64,000 nt of DNA, taken from the NCBI RefSeq assembly GCF_016773205.1, contig NZ_JAETWB010000003.1, positions 124,001 to 188,000 on the forward strand, read 5' to 3'. Shown here piece after piece: positions 1 to 11,112 of the stretch; positions within the stretch are counted from its first letter, which is position 1, and the number at the start of each line of letters is the position of its first letter. A model generated the notes under the pieces. It was given only the letters and a program-made list of their open reading frames with translations, did no database searches and was not told the origin of the DNA. The position numbers and the translations under genes are program-made. The stretch comes from Belnapia arida (GTDB taxonomy: Bacteria > Pseudomonadota > Alphaproteobacteria > Acetobacterales > Acetobacteraceae).

Positions 1-1135
1 CAGGCGGCAGTTCGGCTACGACCTCGGCGTGCCGGTGAACTGGTCCGCCTATGAGGACATCGCCGAGTTCTTCACCAACACGGTGAAGGAGATCGATGGG
101 GTCAAGGTCTATGGCCACATGGACTACGGCAAGAAGGACCCCTCGCTCGGCTGGCGCTTCACCGATGCCTGGCTCTCCATGGCGGGCAATGGCGACCGCG
201 GCATCCCGAACGGCAAGCCGGTCGACGAGTGGGGCATCCGCATGGAGGGCTGCCGCCCGACCGGCTCCTCCATCGAGCGCGGCGGCGACACCAACGGGCC
301 GGCGGCGGTCTACTCCATCACCAAGTATGTGGAGTGGCTGAAGAAGTATGCCCCGCCCGAGGCGGCCGGCATGACCTTCTCCGAGAGCGGCCCGGTGCCG
401 GCGCAGGGCAACATCGCGCAGCAGATGTTCTGGTACACCGCCTTCACCGCCGACATGGTGAAGCCGGGCCTCGCGGTGATGAACCCGGACGGCACGCCGC
501 GCTGGCGCATGGCGCCCTCGCCGAAGGGAGCCTACTGGAAGGAGGGGATGAAGCTCGGCTACCAGGATGCCGGGTCCTGGACGCTGCTGAAGTCCACCCC
601 AGTCGATCGCCGCCGCGCGGCCTGGCTCTACGCGCAGTTCTGCGTCTCGAAGTCGACCAGCCTGAAGAAGAGCCATGTCGGCCTCACCTTCATCCGCGAG
701 AGCGACATCTGGCACCAGTCCTTCACCGACCGTGCCAAGCAGCTCGGCGGGCTGATCGAGTTCTACCGCTCGCCGGCCCGGGTGCAGTGGACGCCGACGG
801 GGGTGAACATCCCAGACTATCCGCGCTTGGCGCAGCTCTGGTGGCAGAACATCGGCGACGCCTCCTCCGGCGCGAAGACGCCGCAGGCGGCGATGGACTC
901 GCTGGCGGCGGCCCAGGACAGCGTGCTGGAGCGGCTGCAGCGCGCCAATGTCCAGGGCGAGTGTGGCCCGCGGCTCAACCCGCGCACCACGGCCGAGCAG
1001 TGGTACGAGCGGGCGGAAAAGGACGGCAACGTCGCCCCGCAGCGGCGGCTCGCCAACGAGAAGCCGCAGGGCGAGACGGTTGACTACGACAAGCTCATCC
1101 AAAGCTGGCCGGCCAACCCGCCGCGCCGCGGCTGA
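1..1135 (+). CDS. glpV: Glycerol ABC transporter substrate-binding protein, C-terminal part
   Basis: The reading frame is open from the first bases (frame 2) and ends at a TGA at 1133-1135, so the N-terminus, including any signal peptide, lies outside the window. The roughly 377 visible residues fit the C-terminal two thirds of the large (about 570 residue) solute-binding proteins of the rhizobial GlpSTPQV glycerol importer. The visible part is rich in Trp/Tyr, as in sugar and polyol binders, and ends in a motif around SWPANPP. Directly downstream (53 bp) is glycerol kinase on the same strand, the usual partner, which supports glycerol or a related polyol as ligand. The protein should act in the periplasm. 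Family membership is quite secure; the ligand is inferred from context. Confidence 0.85.
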   Translation, partial: RRQFGYDLGVPVNWSAYEDIAEFFTNTVKEIDGVKVYGHMDYGKKDPSLGWRFTDAWLSMAGNGDRGIPNGKPVDEWGIRMEGCRPTGSSIERGGDTNGPAAVYSITKYVEWLKKYAPPEAAGMTFSESGPVPAQGNIAQQMFWYTAFTADMVKPGLAVMNPDGTPRWRMAPSPKGAYWKEGMKLGYQDAGSWTLLKSTPVDRRRAAWLYAQFCVSKSTSLKKSHVGLTFIRESDIWHQSFTDRAKQLGGLIEFYRSPARVQWTPTGVNIPDYPRLAQLWWQNIGDASSGAKTPQAAMDSLAAAQDSVLERLQRANVQGECGPRLNPRTTAEQWYERAEKDGNVAPQRRLANEKPQGETVDYDKLIQSWPANPPRRG

Positions 1136-1188
1136 TCCCAAGGGCGGGGGCTTCGGCCCCCGCCAACCATGCAGCGGAGGTTTCGCCG

Positions 1189-2688
1189 ATGCCCGCCGAA
1201 GGCCATATCCTCGCCCTCGACCAGGGCACCACCTCCACCCGCGCGATCGTCTTCCGCACGCCCGACCTTGCGCCCGTTGCCTCGGCGCAGCAGGAATTCG
1301 CGCAGTATTACCCGCATTCCGGCTGGGTGGAGCATGAGGCGGAGGATCTCTGGGAAACCTCGCTCGCGGTGATGCGGGAGGCGATCGGCAAGGCGGGGCT
1401 CACGCCCGCGCAGATCGCCGGCATCGGTATCGCCAACCAGCGGGAGACGACGCTGGTCTGGGACCGGTGCACCGGCCGGCCGATCCACCGCGCTATCGTC
1501 TGGCAGGACCGCCGGACGGCCGCCACCTGCGCGGCGCTGCGCGAGGCGGGGCATGCGGCGGCCGTCGCGGCGACGACGGGGCTGCTGATCGACCCCTATT
1601 TCTCCGCGACCAAGATCGCCTGGATGCTCGATGCCGTGCCCGGCGCGCGGGCCGTGGCGGAGCGGGGCGAGCTGGCCTTCGGCACGGTCGATGCCTTCCT
1701 GCTTTGGCGGCTGACCGAGGGGCGGGTGCATGCGACGGATGCCACCAATGCGGCACGCACCATGCTCTTCGACATCCGCGCCGGCGCCTGGGATGCGGCG
1801 ATGTGCGACCTGTTCCGCGTGCCGATGGGGATGCTGCCGGAGGTGCGCGACTGCGCCGCGGAGTTCGGGGCGACGACGCTGCTCGGTGCCGCGATCCCCG
1901 TGCTCGGCATCGCCGGGGACCAGCAGGCGGCGACAGTGGGGCAGGCCTGCTTCGAGCCGGGGATGGTGAAGTCGACCTATGGCACGGGCTGCTTCGCCCT
2001 GTTGAATACGGGTGAGGCGCCGGTCGCTTCCAGCCATCGGCTGCTGACGACCATCGCCTATCAACTGCGCGGCCAGCGGACCTATGCGCTGGAAGGGGCG
2101 ATCTTCGTGGCCGGGGCGGCGGTGCAATGGCTGCGCGACGGGCTCGGCATCATCAAGGATGCGGCGGAGAGCGGCGCGCTGGCGGCGCAGTCGGACCCGG
2201 CGGGGCGGCTCTACTTGGTGCCGGCCTTCGTCGGCCTCGGCGTGCCGCATTGGGATGCGGAGGCGCGCGGCACCATTCATGGGCTGACCCGCGCCTCGGG
2301 CCGGGCGGATTTCGCCCGTGCCGCGCTGGAGAGCGTCGGCTACCAGACGCGCGACTTGGTGGAGGCAATGCAGGCCGATATGGGAGCCGGGGCGAGGGCG
2401 GTGCTGCGCGTCGATGGCGGCATGGTCGCCTCTGACTGGACGATGCAGTTCCTGGCCGATGTGCTGGGCGCGCCGGTGGATCGGCCGATCATCCGCGAGA
2501 CGACGGCGCTGGGGGCCGCCTACCTCGCCGGCCTGCAGGCGGAGCTTTGCCCGGAGCCGGCGGAGTTCGCGGCGCGCTGGCAGCTCGACCGGCGGTTCAG
2601 CCCGGCCATGGCCGAGGCCGAGCGGGAGGCGGCCTATCGCGGCTGGCGGCGGGCGGTGCAGCGGACGCTATCGGAAGGCGCCACCTAG
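1189..2688 (+). CDS. glpK: Glycerol kinase
   Basis: Phosphorylates glycerol with ATP to sn-glycerol 3-phosphate in the cytoplasm. The 499 residue length is typical of GlpK. It has the FGGY-kinase phosphate motif near the N-terminus ([13 protein letters not shown], about residues 9-21), the substrate-region motif NQRETT near residue 83, and the second FGGY domain with a GLGVPHWD segment and a final [10 protein letters not shown] motif. The ATG at 1189 has a purine-rich AGCGGAGG ribosome-binding site about 8 bases upstream. It follows the glycerol-transport receptor gene by 53 bp and is probably the last gene of that operon. Its stop overlaps the stop of a small gene on the other strand. Confidence 0.97.
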   Translation: MPAEGHILALDQGTTSTRAIVFRTPDLAPVASAQQEFAQYYPHSGWVEHEAEDLWETSLAVMREAIGKAGLTPAQIAGIGIANQRETTLVWDRCTGRPIHRAIVWQDRRTAATCAALREAGHAAAVAATTGLLIDPYFSATKIAWMLDAVPGARAVAERGELAFGTVDAFLLWRLTEGRVHATDATNAARTMLFDIRAGAWDAAMCDLFRVPMGMLPEVRDCAAEFGATTLLGAAIPVLGIAGDQQAATVGQACFEPGMVKSTYGTGCFALLNTGEAPVASSHRLLTTIAYQLRGQRTYALEGAIFVAGAAVQWLRDGLGIIKDAAESGALAAQSDPAGRLYLVPAFVGLGVPHWDAEARGTIHGLTRASGRADFARAALESVGYQTRDLVEAMQADMGAGARAVLRVDGGMVASDWTMQFLADVLGAPVDRPIIRETTALGAAYLAGLQAELCPEPAEFAARWQLDRRFSPAMAEAEREAAYRGWRRAVQRTLSEGAT

Positions 2689-2837
2689 CAGCCGGTGATG
2701 CGGCCGGAGGCGATGCAGTCTTGGTAGCCCATCGCCGCCTGAAGGGCAGGGAAGAGGAAGTACCCGCCGACCATCACGGCGACGATGACTCCGAGGGCGA
2801 TCAGGCCGATCAGGTCGGGGCGTGGGCGGTTCGGCAA
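2685..2837 (-). CDS. Small single-pass membrane protein (hypothetical)
   Basis: A 50-codon frame on the minus strand, read from a TTG at 2837 to a TAG at 2685-2687, overlapping the glpK stop tail-to-tail. The product has a short basic, proline-rich N-terminus, one clear hydrophobic segment ([20 protein letters not shown], about residues 8-27) and a tail with two cysteines ending GRITGC. The shape of a small inner-membrane protein and the absence of any other gene between glpK and the MFS gene support it. The start is uncertain: there is no ATG, the frame is closed by a stop 9 codons upstream of the TTG, and no strong ribosome-binding site is visible. Function unknown. Confidence 0.5.
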   Translation of the reverse strand: MPNRPRPDLIGLIALGVIVAVMVGGYFLFPALQAAMGYQDCIASGRITGC

Positions 2838-2942
2838 GGCGGGGGTCCGGACGGGGAGGCGTCAGCCTAGCCCCTGCGGCTGGACCCTTCCAGGCGGCGC
2901 GCCTAGGCTTGTCCGTAATCCATAAGCCTTCGAGGAAACATC

Positions 2943-5221
<2,279 letters not shown>

Positions 5222-5240
5222 TCACCGCAACGGGTGAGAC

Positions 5241-5510
5241 TTACTCAGCGGCCTGGGCGACCGGCAGCACGGAAACATGCACGCGGCCCTCGGCCTTGCG
5301 CTCGAACTTTACGGTGCCGTCGACCATCGCATGCAGCGAATGGGTGCGGCCCACGCCGACATTGCGGCCGGCCAGCATCTTCGTGCCGCGCTGGGTGACG
5401 ATGATGTTGCCGGCGCGGACGACCTGCCCACCGAACAGCTTCACGCCGAGGCGCTTGCCGGCGCTGTCGCGCCCGTTGCGGGAGGAGCCGCCTGCCTTCT
5501 TATGTGCCAT
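5241..5510 (-). CDS. rpmA: 50S ribosomal protein L27
   Basis: An 89 residue protein with the standard L27 start [16 protein letters not shown], in which the flexible N-terminus reaches the peptidyl-transferase centre, and the core [16 protein letters not shown]. It lies 19 bp after rplU on the same strand, the near-universal order rplU-rpmA, and is followed by a strong terminator. Confidence 0.98.
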   Translation of the reverse strand: MAHKKAGGSSRNGRDSAGKRLGVKLFGGQVVRAGNIIVTQRGTKMLAGRNVGVGRTHSLHAMVDGTVKFERKAEGRVHVSVLPVAQAAE

Positions 5511-5529
5511 GGAGAATTCTCCTTCTCGT

Positions 5530-5847
5530 TCAGGCCGCGGCGATGTCGGCGATGCGGAGGACCGTGAGGTCCTGGCGATGGCCCCGCTTGCGGCGGCTGT
5601 TCTGCCGGCGGCGCTTCTTCAGGATGATCACCTTCTCGCCGCGCGCGTGCTTCTCGACGGTCGCGGTGACGCTGGCGCCGGGGACGGTGGGTGCACCGAG
5701 GGTCAGGCCGGCCTCGCCGCCGATGGCCAGCACATCATGAAAGGTGATGGTGGCGCCGGGCTCGGCTTCGAGCTTCTCGACGGTGAGCACCGCGTTCGGC
5801 GTCACCCGGTACTGCTTTCCGCCGGTGCGGATCACTGCGAAGGTCAT
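5530..5847 (-). CDS. rplU: 50S ribosomal protein L21
   Basis: A 105 residue L21 with the N-terminal [13 protein letters not shown] motif and the basic C-terminal stretch [16 protein letters not shown] that binds 23S rRNA. It is the first gene of rplU-rpmA. The 165 bp upstream of its ATG (5848-6012) holds no gene and should contain its promoter and leader; a GC-rich hairpin at 5941-5964 may end the upstream EamA transcript. Confidence 0.98.
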   Translation of the reverse strand: MTFAVIRTGGKQYRVTPNAVLTVEKLEAEPGATITFHDVLAIGGEAGLTLGAPTVPGASVTATVEKHARGEKVIILKKRRRQNSRRKRGHRQDLTVLRIADIAAA

Positions 5848-6012
5848 CGTGCGGCCTCAACTGGTCGCGCCAGGATCATAGGCCGGGGTCGGCGCTGCCC
5901 CGGGCAAGGGTTCGGTTATGGGATCGGCCAAAAGAGGCCGCCGGCGGAGCCAGGGCGCCGCCGGGAGGCGAGGCATATAGACGGGACTCCCCGGACGGTC
6001 AACCACGCAGGC

Positions 6013-6870
6013 TCAACTGGCGCGGGCCCGGAACAGCAGGGCAAGGCCGGCGAGCGTCACGAGGCCGCCCGCCACATCCGTCCAGCCCAGCACCTCGCCG
6101 AGCAGGGCCCAGCCGAGCAGGGCGGCCACCGGCGGGGCGAGCAGCTGCAAGGCGGCCGCCGTCGCCGGCGGCAGGCGCTTCAGCATGGTGAAGTAGAGCG
6201 CATAGCCGCCGATGCCGACCACCAGCACCCCATAGGCAAGGGAGAAGATGGCGACCGGGCTCGGCGTCCCGGGCAGGCGGGTTTCGACCAGGCTGGCGAG
6301 GAGGATCAGCGCCAGCGCCGCCACCGCTGCCTGGACGGCATTGGCGGTCCATGCGTCGACCCGCCCGCGTGCCGGGGCGAAGATGAGGATGCCCGCCGCC
6401 TGGGAAAGCGCCCCGCCGAGCGCCAGCAGCACTCCATGCAGCTCGAATCCCGCCGCGCCACGCCCCGCGCCGAGCACTGCGACGCCGAGCCAGCCGAGGG
6501 CGAGCCCGGCCCAGGCCAGTGCCGGCACGCGGCGGCCGAGGAAGATCGCCTCGCCGAGCGCCACGAAGAGCGGCGCGGTGGAGGATAGCAGGGCGACCAG
6601 GCCGGAAGGGAGGGTCAGCGCGGCTAGCCAAGCCCCCGCCAGGTAGCCGGCCGAGCCAAAAAGCCCCATCGCCCCGAGCCGCGCCCCGTCCCGCCGTCCC
6701 GGCCAGCGCAGCCCGCGCCAGGCGAGCACCCCGCCGAGCAGCAGCGCCACCAGGCAGAAGCGGATCGCCAGCGCCCAGAGCGGCGGCCATTCCGGCACCA
6801 GCCCCTTGATGGCGGTGAAGGCGGAGGCCCAGATCAGGACGAAGAGCAGACCGAGCCCGAAACCCGCCAA
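6013..6870 (-). CDS. DMT superfamily transporter, EamA family
   Basis: About 285 residues with ten hydrophobic segments in two EamA repeats, for example FGLGLLFVLIWASAFTAIKG at the N-terminus and a second repeat with ALGGALSQAAGILIF. I chose the TTG at 6870, which is 5 bases after the folD stop and has a GGCGGAG ribosome-binding site about 9 bases before it; no ATG is available in the first membrane segment. It is the last gene of a tight operon yggT-DUF167-folD-eamA. Inner-membrane exporter or importer of a metabolite; substrate unknown. Confidence 0.85.
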   Translation of the reverse strand: MAGFGLGLLFVLIWASAFTAIKGLVPEWPPLWALAIRFCLVALLLGGVLAWRGLRWPGRRDGARLGAMGLFGSAGYLAGAWLAALTLPSGLVALLSSTAPLFVALGEAIFLGRRVPALAWAGLALGWLGVAVLGAGRGAAGFELHGVLLALGGALSQAAGILIFAPARGRVDAWTANAVQAAVAALALILLASLVETRLPGTPSPVAIFSLAYGVLVVGIGGYALYFTMLKRLPPATAAALQLLAPPVAALLGWALLGEVLGWTDVAGGLVTLAGLALLFRARAS

Positions 6871-6875
6871 GGCCG

Positions 6876-7730
6876 CTACTCCGCCGGCAGGCTCCGCCGG
6901 GCGAGCGCCGCCTCCAGCGTGTTCTCGAGCAGGCAGGCGATGGTCATCGGCCCGACGCCGCCCGGCACTGGGGTGATGGCCGCGGCCCGCGACAGCGCCT
7001 CGGCAAAGGCGACATCGCCGACCAGCTTGCCATCGCCGCCGCGATTGATGCCGACATCGATGACGGTGGCGCCCTCCGCCACCCAGTCGCCGCGCACCAG
7101 CTCTGCCTGGCCGACGGCGGCGACCAGGATCTCCGCCCGCCGGCATTCGCCCGGAAGGTCGCGGGTGCGGGAGTGGACGACGGTGACGGTGCAGTCGGCG
7201 GCGAGCAGCAATTGCAGCATCGGCCGGCCGACGATCTGGCTGCGGCCGAGCACGACGGCGCGGGCGCCAGGCAGGGGCGTGCCGGCCTCGCGCAGCAGGT
7301 GCATCACTCCCTTCGGCGTGCAGGGCACGAGGCCGGGCTGGCGGCTGGCCAGCCGCCCGGCATTCACCGGATGGAAGCCGTCCACATCCTTCGCCGGGTC
7401 GACCGCGGCGATGACCGCATCGGCCCTGATCTGCGGCGGCAGCGGGAGCTGGACGAGGATGCCGTCCACCGCCGGGTCGGCGTTCAGCCGGGCGATGAGG
7501 GCAAGCAGGCTGGATTCGCACGTCTCGGCGGGCAGGTGGATGGTGGCGCTGTCGAAGCCGGCGGCGAGCGCAGCACGGTCCTTGTTGCGGACATAGACGC
7601 CGCTCGCCGGGTCCTCGCCGATGCGGACGACGCGCAGCCCCGGGCGGAAGGGCAAGGTGGCAATGCGCTCGGCGAGGCCGGCACGCAGGCGCTCCGCCAC
7701 GGCCTTGCCGTCGATGATCCGTGCCGTCAT
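6876..7730 (-). CDS. folD: Bifunctional methylenetetrahydrofolate dehydrogenase / methenyltetrahydrofolate cyclohydrolase
   Basis: Interconverts 5,10-methylene-THF and 10-formyl-THF with NADP. The 284 residue protein has the active-site segment [12 protein letters not shown] (Tyr and Lys of the YxxxK pair), DVDGFHPVN, the dinucleotide motif [12 protein letters not shown] and the C-terminal PGGVGPMT signature. The start is the ATG at 7730, whose bases overlap the TGA of the upstream DUF167 gene (ATGA), which indicates translational coupling; a TTG six bases further upstream is less likely. Confidence 0.97.
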   Translation of the reverse strand: MTARIIDGKAVAERLRAGLAERIATLPFRPGLRVVRIGEDPASGVYVRNKDRAALAAGFDSATIHLPAETCESSLLALIARLNADPAVDGILVQLPLPPQIRADAVIAAVDPAKDVDGFHPVNAGRLASRQPGLVPCTPKGVMHLLREAGTPLPGARAVVLGRSQIVGRPMLQLLLAADCTVTVVHSRTRDLPGECRRAEILVAAVGQAELVRGDWVAEGATVIDVGINRGGDGKLVGDVAFAEALSRAAAITPVPGGVGPMTIACLLENTLEAALARRSLPAE

Positions 7731-8035
7731 GCCCAACCCCTCACCCTTGCGGCCAGCGCATCGGCATTGCCCGCGATCTGCACCAGCTTCTCCCGCGCGG
7801 CCAAACCCTGGAGGATGCTGACCGCCGAGGCGGGCAGGCCGAGCGCCGCGGCGAGGGCGGCGCAGACCGCGCGGTTGGCCCGCCCATCCTCCGCTGCCTC
7901 GGTGACGGCGAGGCGGAGCCGCGGCCCGTCCACCCCAGGCGCCAGCCCGCCGATGCCAGGCCGGCGCGCGCGGGGCTGCACCTTCACGCGAAGGGTGACG
8001 CCCTCAGGGCACGGCCGCCACCAGTCATCGGTCAA
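7727..8035 (-). CDS. DUF167 (YggU) family protein
   Basis: A 102 residue protein with the DUF167 core [11 protein letters not shown] and the conserved [18 protein letters not shown] segment. It starts at a TTG (8033-8035) that overlaps the TGA of yggT, and its own TGA overlaps the ATG of folD, so three genes are chained by overlaps. The family is small and cytoplasmic with no settled biochemical role; it is commonly linked to yggT, as here. Confidence 0.88.
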   Translation of the reverse strand: MTDDWWRPCPEGVTLRVKVQPRARRPGIGGLAPGVDGPRLRLAVTEAAEDGRANRAVCAALAAALGLPASAVSILQGLAAREKLVQIAGNADALAARVRGWA

Positions 8036-8343
8036 AAATACATCCCGTTCAGGAAGAGCGAGCGGCGGATGGCACCCAGCAGCATCTGGCAGGCGGTGAT
8101 CAGCAGCAGCACCACCAGCGGCGAGAGATCGATGGAGCCGAAATTCGGCAGCACCCTGCGGACGCGGCCGAAGAGCGGCTCCGTCACCCTGTAGAGGAAA
8201 TCGGCGATCATCCAGACGATGCGGTTGCGTGTATCGAGCACGCCGAAATTGACCAGCAGCTGCACCACAACGGCGAGCATCACCGCCCACCACAGCAAGT
8301 CCAGCACCGCGCCGGCCAGGTAGAACACCACATCCAGGAACAT
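8032..8343 (-). CDS. YggT family inner-membrane protein
   Basis: A 103 residue protein with two hydrophobic segments (about residues 4-33 and 73-95) separated by the conserved loop that ends LPNFGSIDLSPLVVLL, the family hallmark. YggT proteins are membrane proteins linked with osmotic tolerance or division-associated functions in other bacteria, but the mechanism is unknown. First gene of the operon yggT-DUF167-folD-eamA, with its ATG at 8343. Confidence 0.92.
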   Translation of the reverse strand: MFLDVVFYLAGAVLDLLWWAVMLAVVVQLLVNFGVLDTRNRIVWMIADFLYRVTEPLFGRVRRVLPNFGSIDLSPLVVLLLITACQMLLGAIRRSLFLNGMYF

Positions 8344-8421
8344 GCCGATGACCTTGGTTTGGGCCGGAGCCGTGGAACGCGGCCGCAACCTAATGATGGG
8401 CACAGCATGGGACAAGCGGGC

Positions 8422-8450
8422 TTGACTCGGAGGCCGTGCAAGGGCATCTA
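8422..8450 (+). promoter_or_regulatory. Sigma-70 type promoter of tRNA-Ala
   Basis: TTGACT at 8422-8427, a 17 bp spacer, and CATCTA at 8445-8450. The -35 matches the consensus in five of six bases, the spacing is ideal, and the tRNA begins 38 bp downstream. No gene is present in 8344-8487. Confidence 0.65.
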
Positions 8451-8487
8451 GCGCGCCCTGCGGGACCCCAAGCCCGCGGGTTGGTAC

Positions 8488-8563
<76 letters not shown>

Positions 8564-8630
8564 CCCGCCCTTTCGTGGCGCCCCTGGCCGAAGCCTTTCG
8601 CCGCAACCGCCACCGGGGTCTGCTGCCATC

Positions 8631-9632
8631 GTGACATCGTCGCCCGATTTCCCGCCGCTCCGCACGGAGCGTCTGGTCCTGCGCCCGCTCCGCCTCGAGG
8701 ATGCGACGGCGCTGCATCGCCTGGTCAACGACTGGGAGGTGGCAAAGAACCTCGCCCGCGTGCGCTACCCCTATGAGCTGGCCCGGGCCGAAGAGTGGAT
8801 CCGCTCCACCTGGGCCCAGATCGCCGCCGGCGAGGCTTGGCACTTGGCGATCACCGGCGAGGAGGGGGGGCCGGAGGGCCAGGTCGAGCGGCTGGTCGGC
8901 TGCGTGGCGCTGACCCTCGATACCGACCGAAAGGGGGCGGAGCTCGGATACTGGGTCGGGCGGAAGTTCTGGGGCCACGGCGTGGCGACGGAGGCCGCCG
9001 TGGCGCTCTGCCGCTGGGCGCTGGAGACGCAGGGTATCGCTGCGATTCGCGCCAGCGCGCTGAAGGACAATGTGCGCTCTGCCGCCGTCCTGCAGCGGGT
9101 CGGGTTGCGGCCGGCGGGGGAGGCGATGCAGACCTTCCTCTCCCGCGGCGGGCCGATGCCGGTGCTGCTCTTCCGGGCGGAGCGCGAGGCGCTGCTGGCC
9201 CTGGCCGCCACCGAGGCACCGTTGCGGACGGAGAAGCCGGTCCTGCTGGTCGCCGCCGTCGCCCTGGTCGATCCGGACGGGCGGGTGCTGCTGGCGCGGC
9301 GGCCGGAGGGGAAGCCGCTCGCCGGCCTCTGGGAATTCCCGGGCGGCAAGGTGAAGCCGGGCGAGAGCCCCGAGGCGGCGCTGATCCGCGAATTGAAGGA
9401 AGAGCTCGACATCGATGTCAGTGAGAGCTGCCTAGCGCCCTTCACCTTCGCCTCGCACGGCTACGATGCCTTCCACCTGATGATGCCACTCTATCTCTGC
9501 CGCAAATGGGGCGGGATGGTGCGGCCGGTGGAGGGGCAGGCACTGGCCTGGGTGAAGCCGCGGCAGATGGGTGGTTATGCCATGCCGCCGGCGGACAAGC
9601 CGCTGGTGGCGATGCTGCAGGACTTCCTGTAG
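8631..9632 (+). CDS. GNAT acetyltransferase-NUDIX hydrolase fusion
   Basis: A 333 residue two-domain protein starting at GTG 8631. Residues 11-185 are a RimJ/RimL-type GNAT N-acetyltransferase (LRPLRLEDATALHRL, GYWVGRKFWGHGVATEA as acetyl-CoA loop, then NVRSAAVLQRVG). Residues 203-333 are a MutT-like NUDIX domain with a complete Nudix box at about 239-261 (GGKVKPGESPEAA, then RELKEEL). The second domain probably cleaves oxidised or non-canonical nucleoside triphosphates. The acetylation target is unknown. It stands alone between the tRNA and a terminator shared with the convergent ompA-type gene. Confidence 0.9.
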   Translation: MTSSPDFPPLRTERLVLRPLRLEDATALHRLVNDWEVAKNLARVRYPYELARAEEWIRSTWAQIAAGEAWHLAITGEEGGPEGQVERLVGCVALTLDTDRKGAELGYWVGRKFWGHGVATEAAVALCRWALETQGIAAIRASALKDNVRSAAVLQRVGLRPAGEAMQTFLSRGGPMPVLLFRAEREALLALAATEAPLRTEKPVLLVAAVALVDPDGRVLLARRPEGKPLAGLWEFPGGKVKPGESPEAALIRELKEELDIDVSESCLAPFTFASHGYDAFHLMMPLYLCRKWGGMVRPVEGQALAWVKPRQMGGYAMPPADKPLVAMLQDFL

Positions 9633-9641
9633 CCGCCAACG

Positions 9642-9667
9642 AAAAGGGGCGCCCGAAGGCGCCCCTT
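9642..9667 (-). terminator. Intrinsic terminator of first OmpA-type gene
   Basis: A perfect 10 bp stem AAGGGGCGCC / GGCGCCCCTT (9644-9653, 9658-9667) with a 4-base loop, followed on the minus strand by TTTT. It may also end the convergent GNAT-NUDIX transcript. A near-identical copy follows the second OmpA-type gene. Confidence 0.88.
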
Positions 9668-9693
9668 CCCATCTCGACGCTGATCGCCGCTGC

Positions 9694-10863
9694 TTAGCGC
9701 AGCACGATCTCGACACGGCGGTTCTGCGGCTCGCGCACGCCATCCGCGGTCGGGACCAGCGGGCGGCTCTCACCGAAGGCCGTCACGCTGATGTCGTTGC
9801 GGCTGACGCCCTGCGCCACCAGCTCGGCGGCGACCGCATCGGCGCGGCGCTGCGACAGGCGCTGGTTGTACTGCGGCGTGCCGGAGCGGTCGGCATGGCC
9901 GGCCACCTCGATGCGCGTCGCCTGCACGCGGCGGGAGTTCTGCGCCGCCTCGCTGATGATCTCGCGGGCGCGGGTGGTGAGGTCCGCCCGATCCCAGTCG
10001 AAGAACACCAGATAGGTCCGCGCCGGAGCCGGGGCCTGGGCGGCCTGCGGCGGGGCGGCGACGACCGGCGGCGGGGCCGGCGGCGGCTGGAATAGCGCGT
10101 AGCGCAGGCCGAGCATGACCGAGTGGTTGTAGTTGTCGGCCTCGATCTTGCCGGACTGCAAGCGGGCGCCGGTGGCGGTGCTGACAGTGGTCGCCAGCTC
10201 GGGCTGCAGCGTGCCGAAGAAGCGGTACTCGGCGGTCAGCGACAGGCCGGTGACGCCGACCCAGGTGAGCGGCACGGCTGCACCGACGATGCCCTGGAAG
10301 GCGAACTGGCCGTCGTCGCCATCGGCGCTGATGACCCGGTTGCCCGTGCCCACGCCACGGATGTTCTTCCAGTCGGTCCAGGCATAACCGGCGCCGATAC
10401 CGATATAGGGCTGCACGATGCTCTGGCCCAGGCCGAAATTGGCGAGGTCGAAGTCATAGAAGACGTTCGCCATCACGCCATAGGTAGTCTGGAAGCCACC
10501 GACGCGGGATACCGGCGCCAGGCCGAAGCCACGGATGCTGTCGACTTCGTTGTTGCGGTAGTTGCCCTCGATTTCAGCCCGGACACCATTGCCGAAGCCC
10601 CAGCCAAGGCTCACCACGCCGGTCCAGCCGACGTTGAAGTTGGCCTTGCCAGCATTGTTGATGGTGGTGTTCGGCGCCAGGCCGAAGTTGCCGGGGAGGG
10701 TATCGCCGCTCAGGTCGAACTTTGAGGGGTTGTTGATCCAGTTCGCACCGGCACCGGCGCCGATATAGAGGCCGGTCACCGGCTGGGCGCTGGCCGTGCC
10801 AATCGACGCCAGCAGGGGGGCCGAGACCAGGGCGGTGGCCAGCAGTGCCCGTTTCAGACTCAT
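9694..10863 (-). CDS. OmpA-family outer membrane protein (paralogue 1)
   Basis: A 389 residue outer-membrane protein. It has a signal peptide (MSLKRALLATALVSAPLLAS, cleavage after ASA near residue 27), an eight-stranded-type beta-barrel region of alternating glycine/aromatic strands beginning with VTGLYIGAGAGANW, a Pro/Ala linker (about residues 265-285), and a C-terminal OmpA/MotB peptidoglycan-binding domain with TRIEVAGHADRSGTPQYNQRLSQRRA. The ATG at 10863 has GGAG 9 bases upstream; an upstream in-frame start is less likely because it would precede the signal peptide. Its close relative is the next gene upstream. Confidence 0.92.
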   Translation of the reverse strand: MSLKRALLATALVSAPLLASIGTASAQPVTGLYIGAGAGANWINNPSKFDLSGDTLPGNFGLAPNTTINNAGKANFNVGWTGVVSLGWGFGNGVRAEIEGNYRNNEVDSIRGFGLAPVSRVGGFQTTYGVMANVFYDFDLANFGLGQSIVQPYIGIGAGYAWTDWKNIRGVGTGNRVISADGDDGQFAFQGIVGAAVPLTWVGVTGLSLTAEYRFFGTLQPELATTVSTATGARLQSGKIEADNYNHSVMLGLRYALFQPPPAPPPVVAAPPQAAQAPAPARTYLVFFDWDRADLTTRAREIISEAAQNSRRVQATRIEVAGHADRSGTPQYNQRLSQRRADAVAAELVAQGVSRNDISVTAFGESRPLVPTADGVREPQNRRVEIVLR

Positions 10864-10991
10864 CCGTATTGCTCCAAGCAAGAGACACAACCCGCCGGGC
10901 ACCGGCCATCCGGTTCGGCGTGGGGTGCGTTCCCACGTTTGAAGAAAAAATTTGAGGTCTAGTTCACTGTCGAAAACGCGACCGACAGGCT

Positions 10992-11009
10992 TGTGGCATT
11001 CAGGCCACA
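10992..11009. promoter_or_regulatory. Inverted repeat TGTGGC-N6-GCCACA upstream of OmpA paralogue 1
   Basis: A perfect 6+6 inverted repeat about 130-146 bp before the ATG of the gene ending at 9694. The same architecture with another N6 occurs at almost the same distance before the second OmpA-type gene, which suggests a shared regulator. The factor is unknown. The rest of 10864-11057 shows no gene. Confidence 0.5.
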
Positions 11010-11057
11010 GTTGGGTTACACGGCGAAACAGCCAGTAGGATGCAGTTTCCCGGAACG

Positions 11058-11085
11058 AAAAAAGGGGCGCCCGAGGGCGCCCCTT
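11058..11085 (-). terminator. Intrinsic terminator of second OmpA-type gene
   Basis: A 10 bp stem AAGGGGCGCC / GGCGCCCCTT (11062-11071, 11076-11085) with loop CGAG, followed on the minus strand by six T. The stem is identical to that of the terminator after paralogue 1; only the loop and flanks differ. Confidence 0.9.
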
Positions 11086-11112
11086 CCAATCTCCGTGAGA
11101 AGAAGGTGCTGC

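Noticed and set aside
5941-5964. Hairpin CCGGCGG/CCGCCGG before rplU as a terminator for the EamA gene
   Set aside because: The T run begins 7 bases after the stem, which is too far for a clear intrinsic terminator; only noted.
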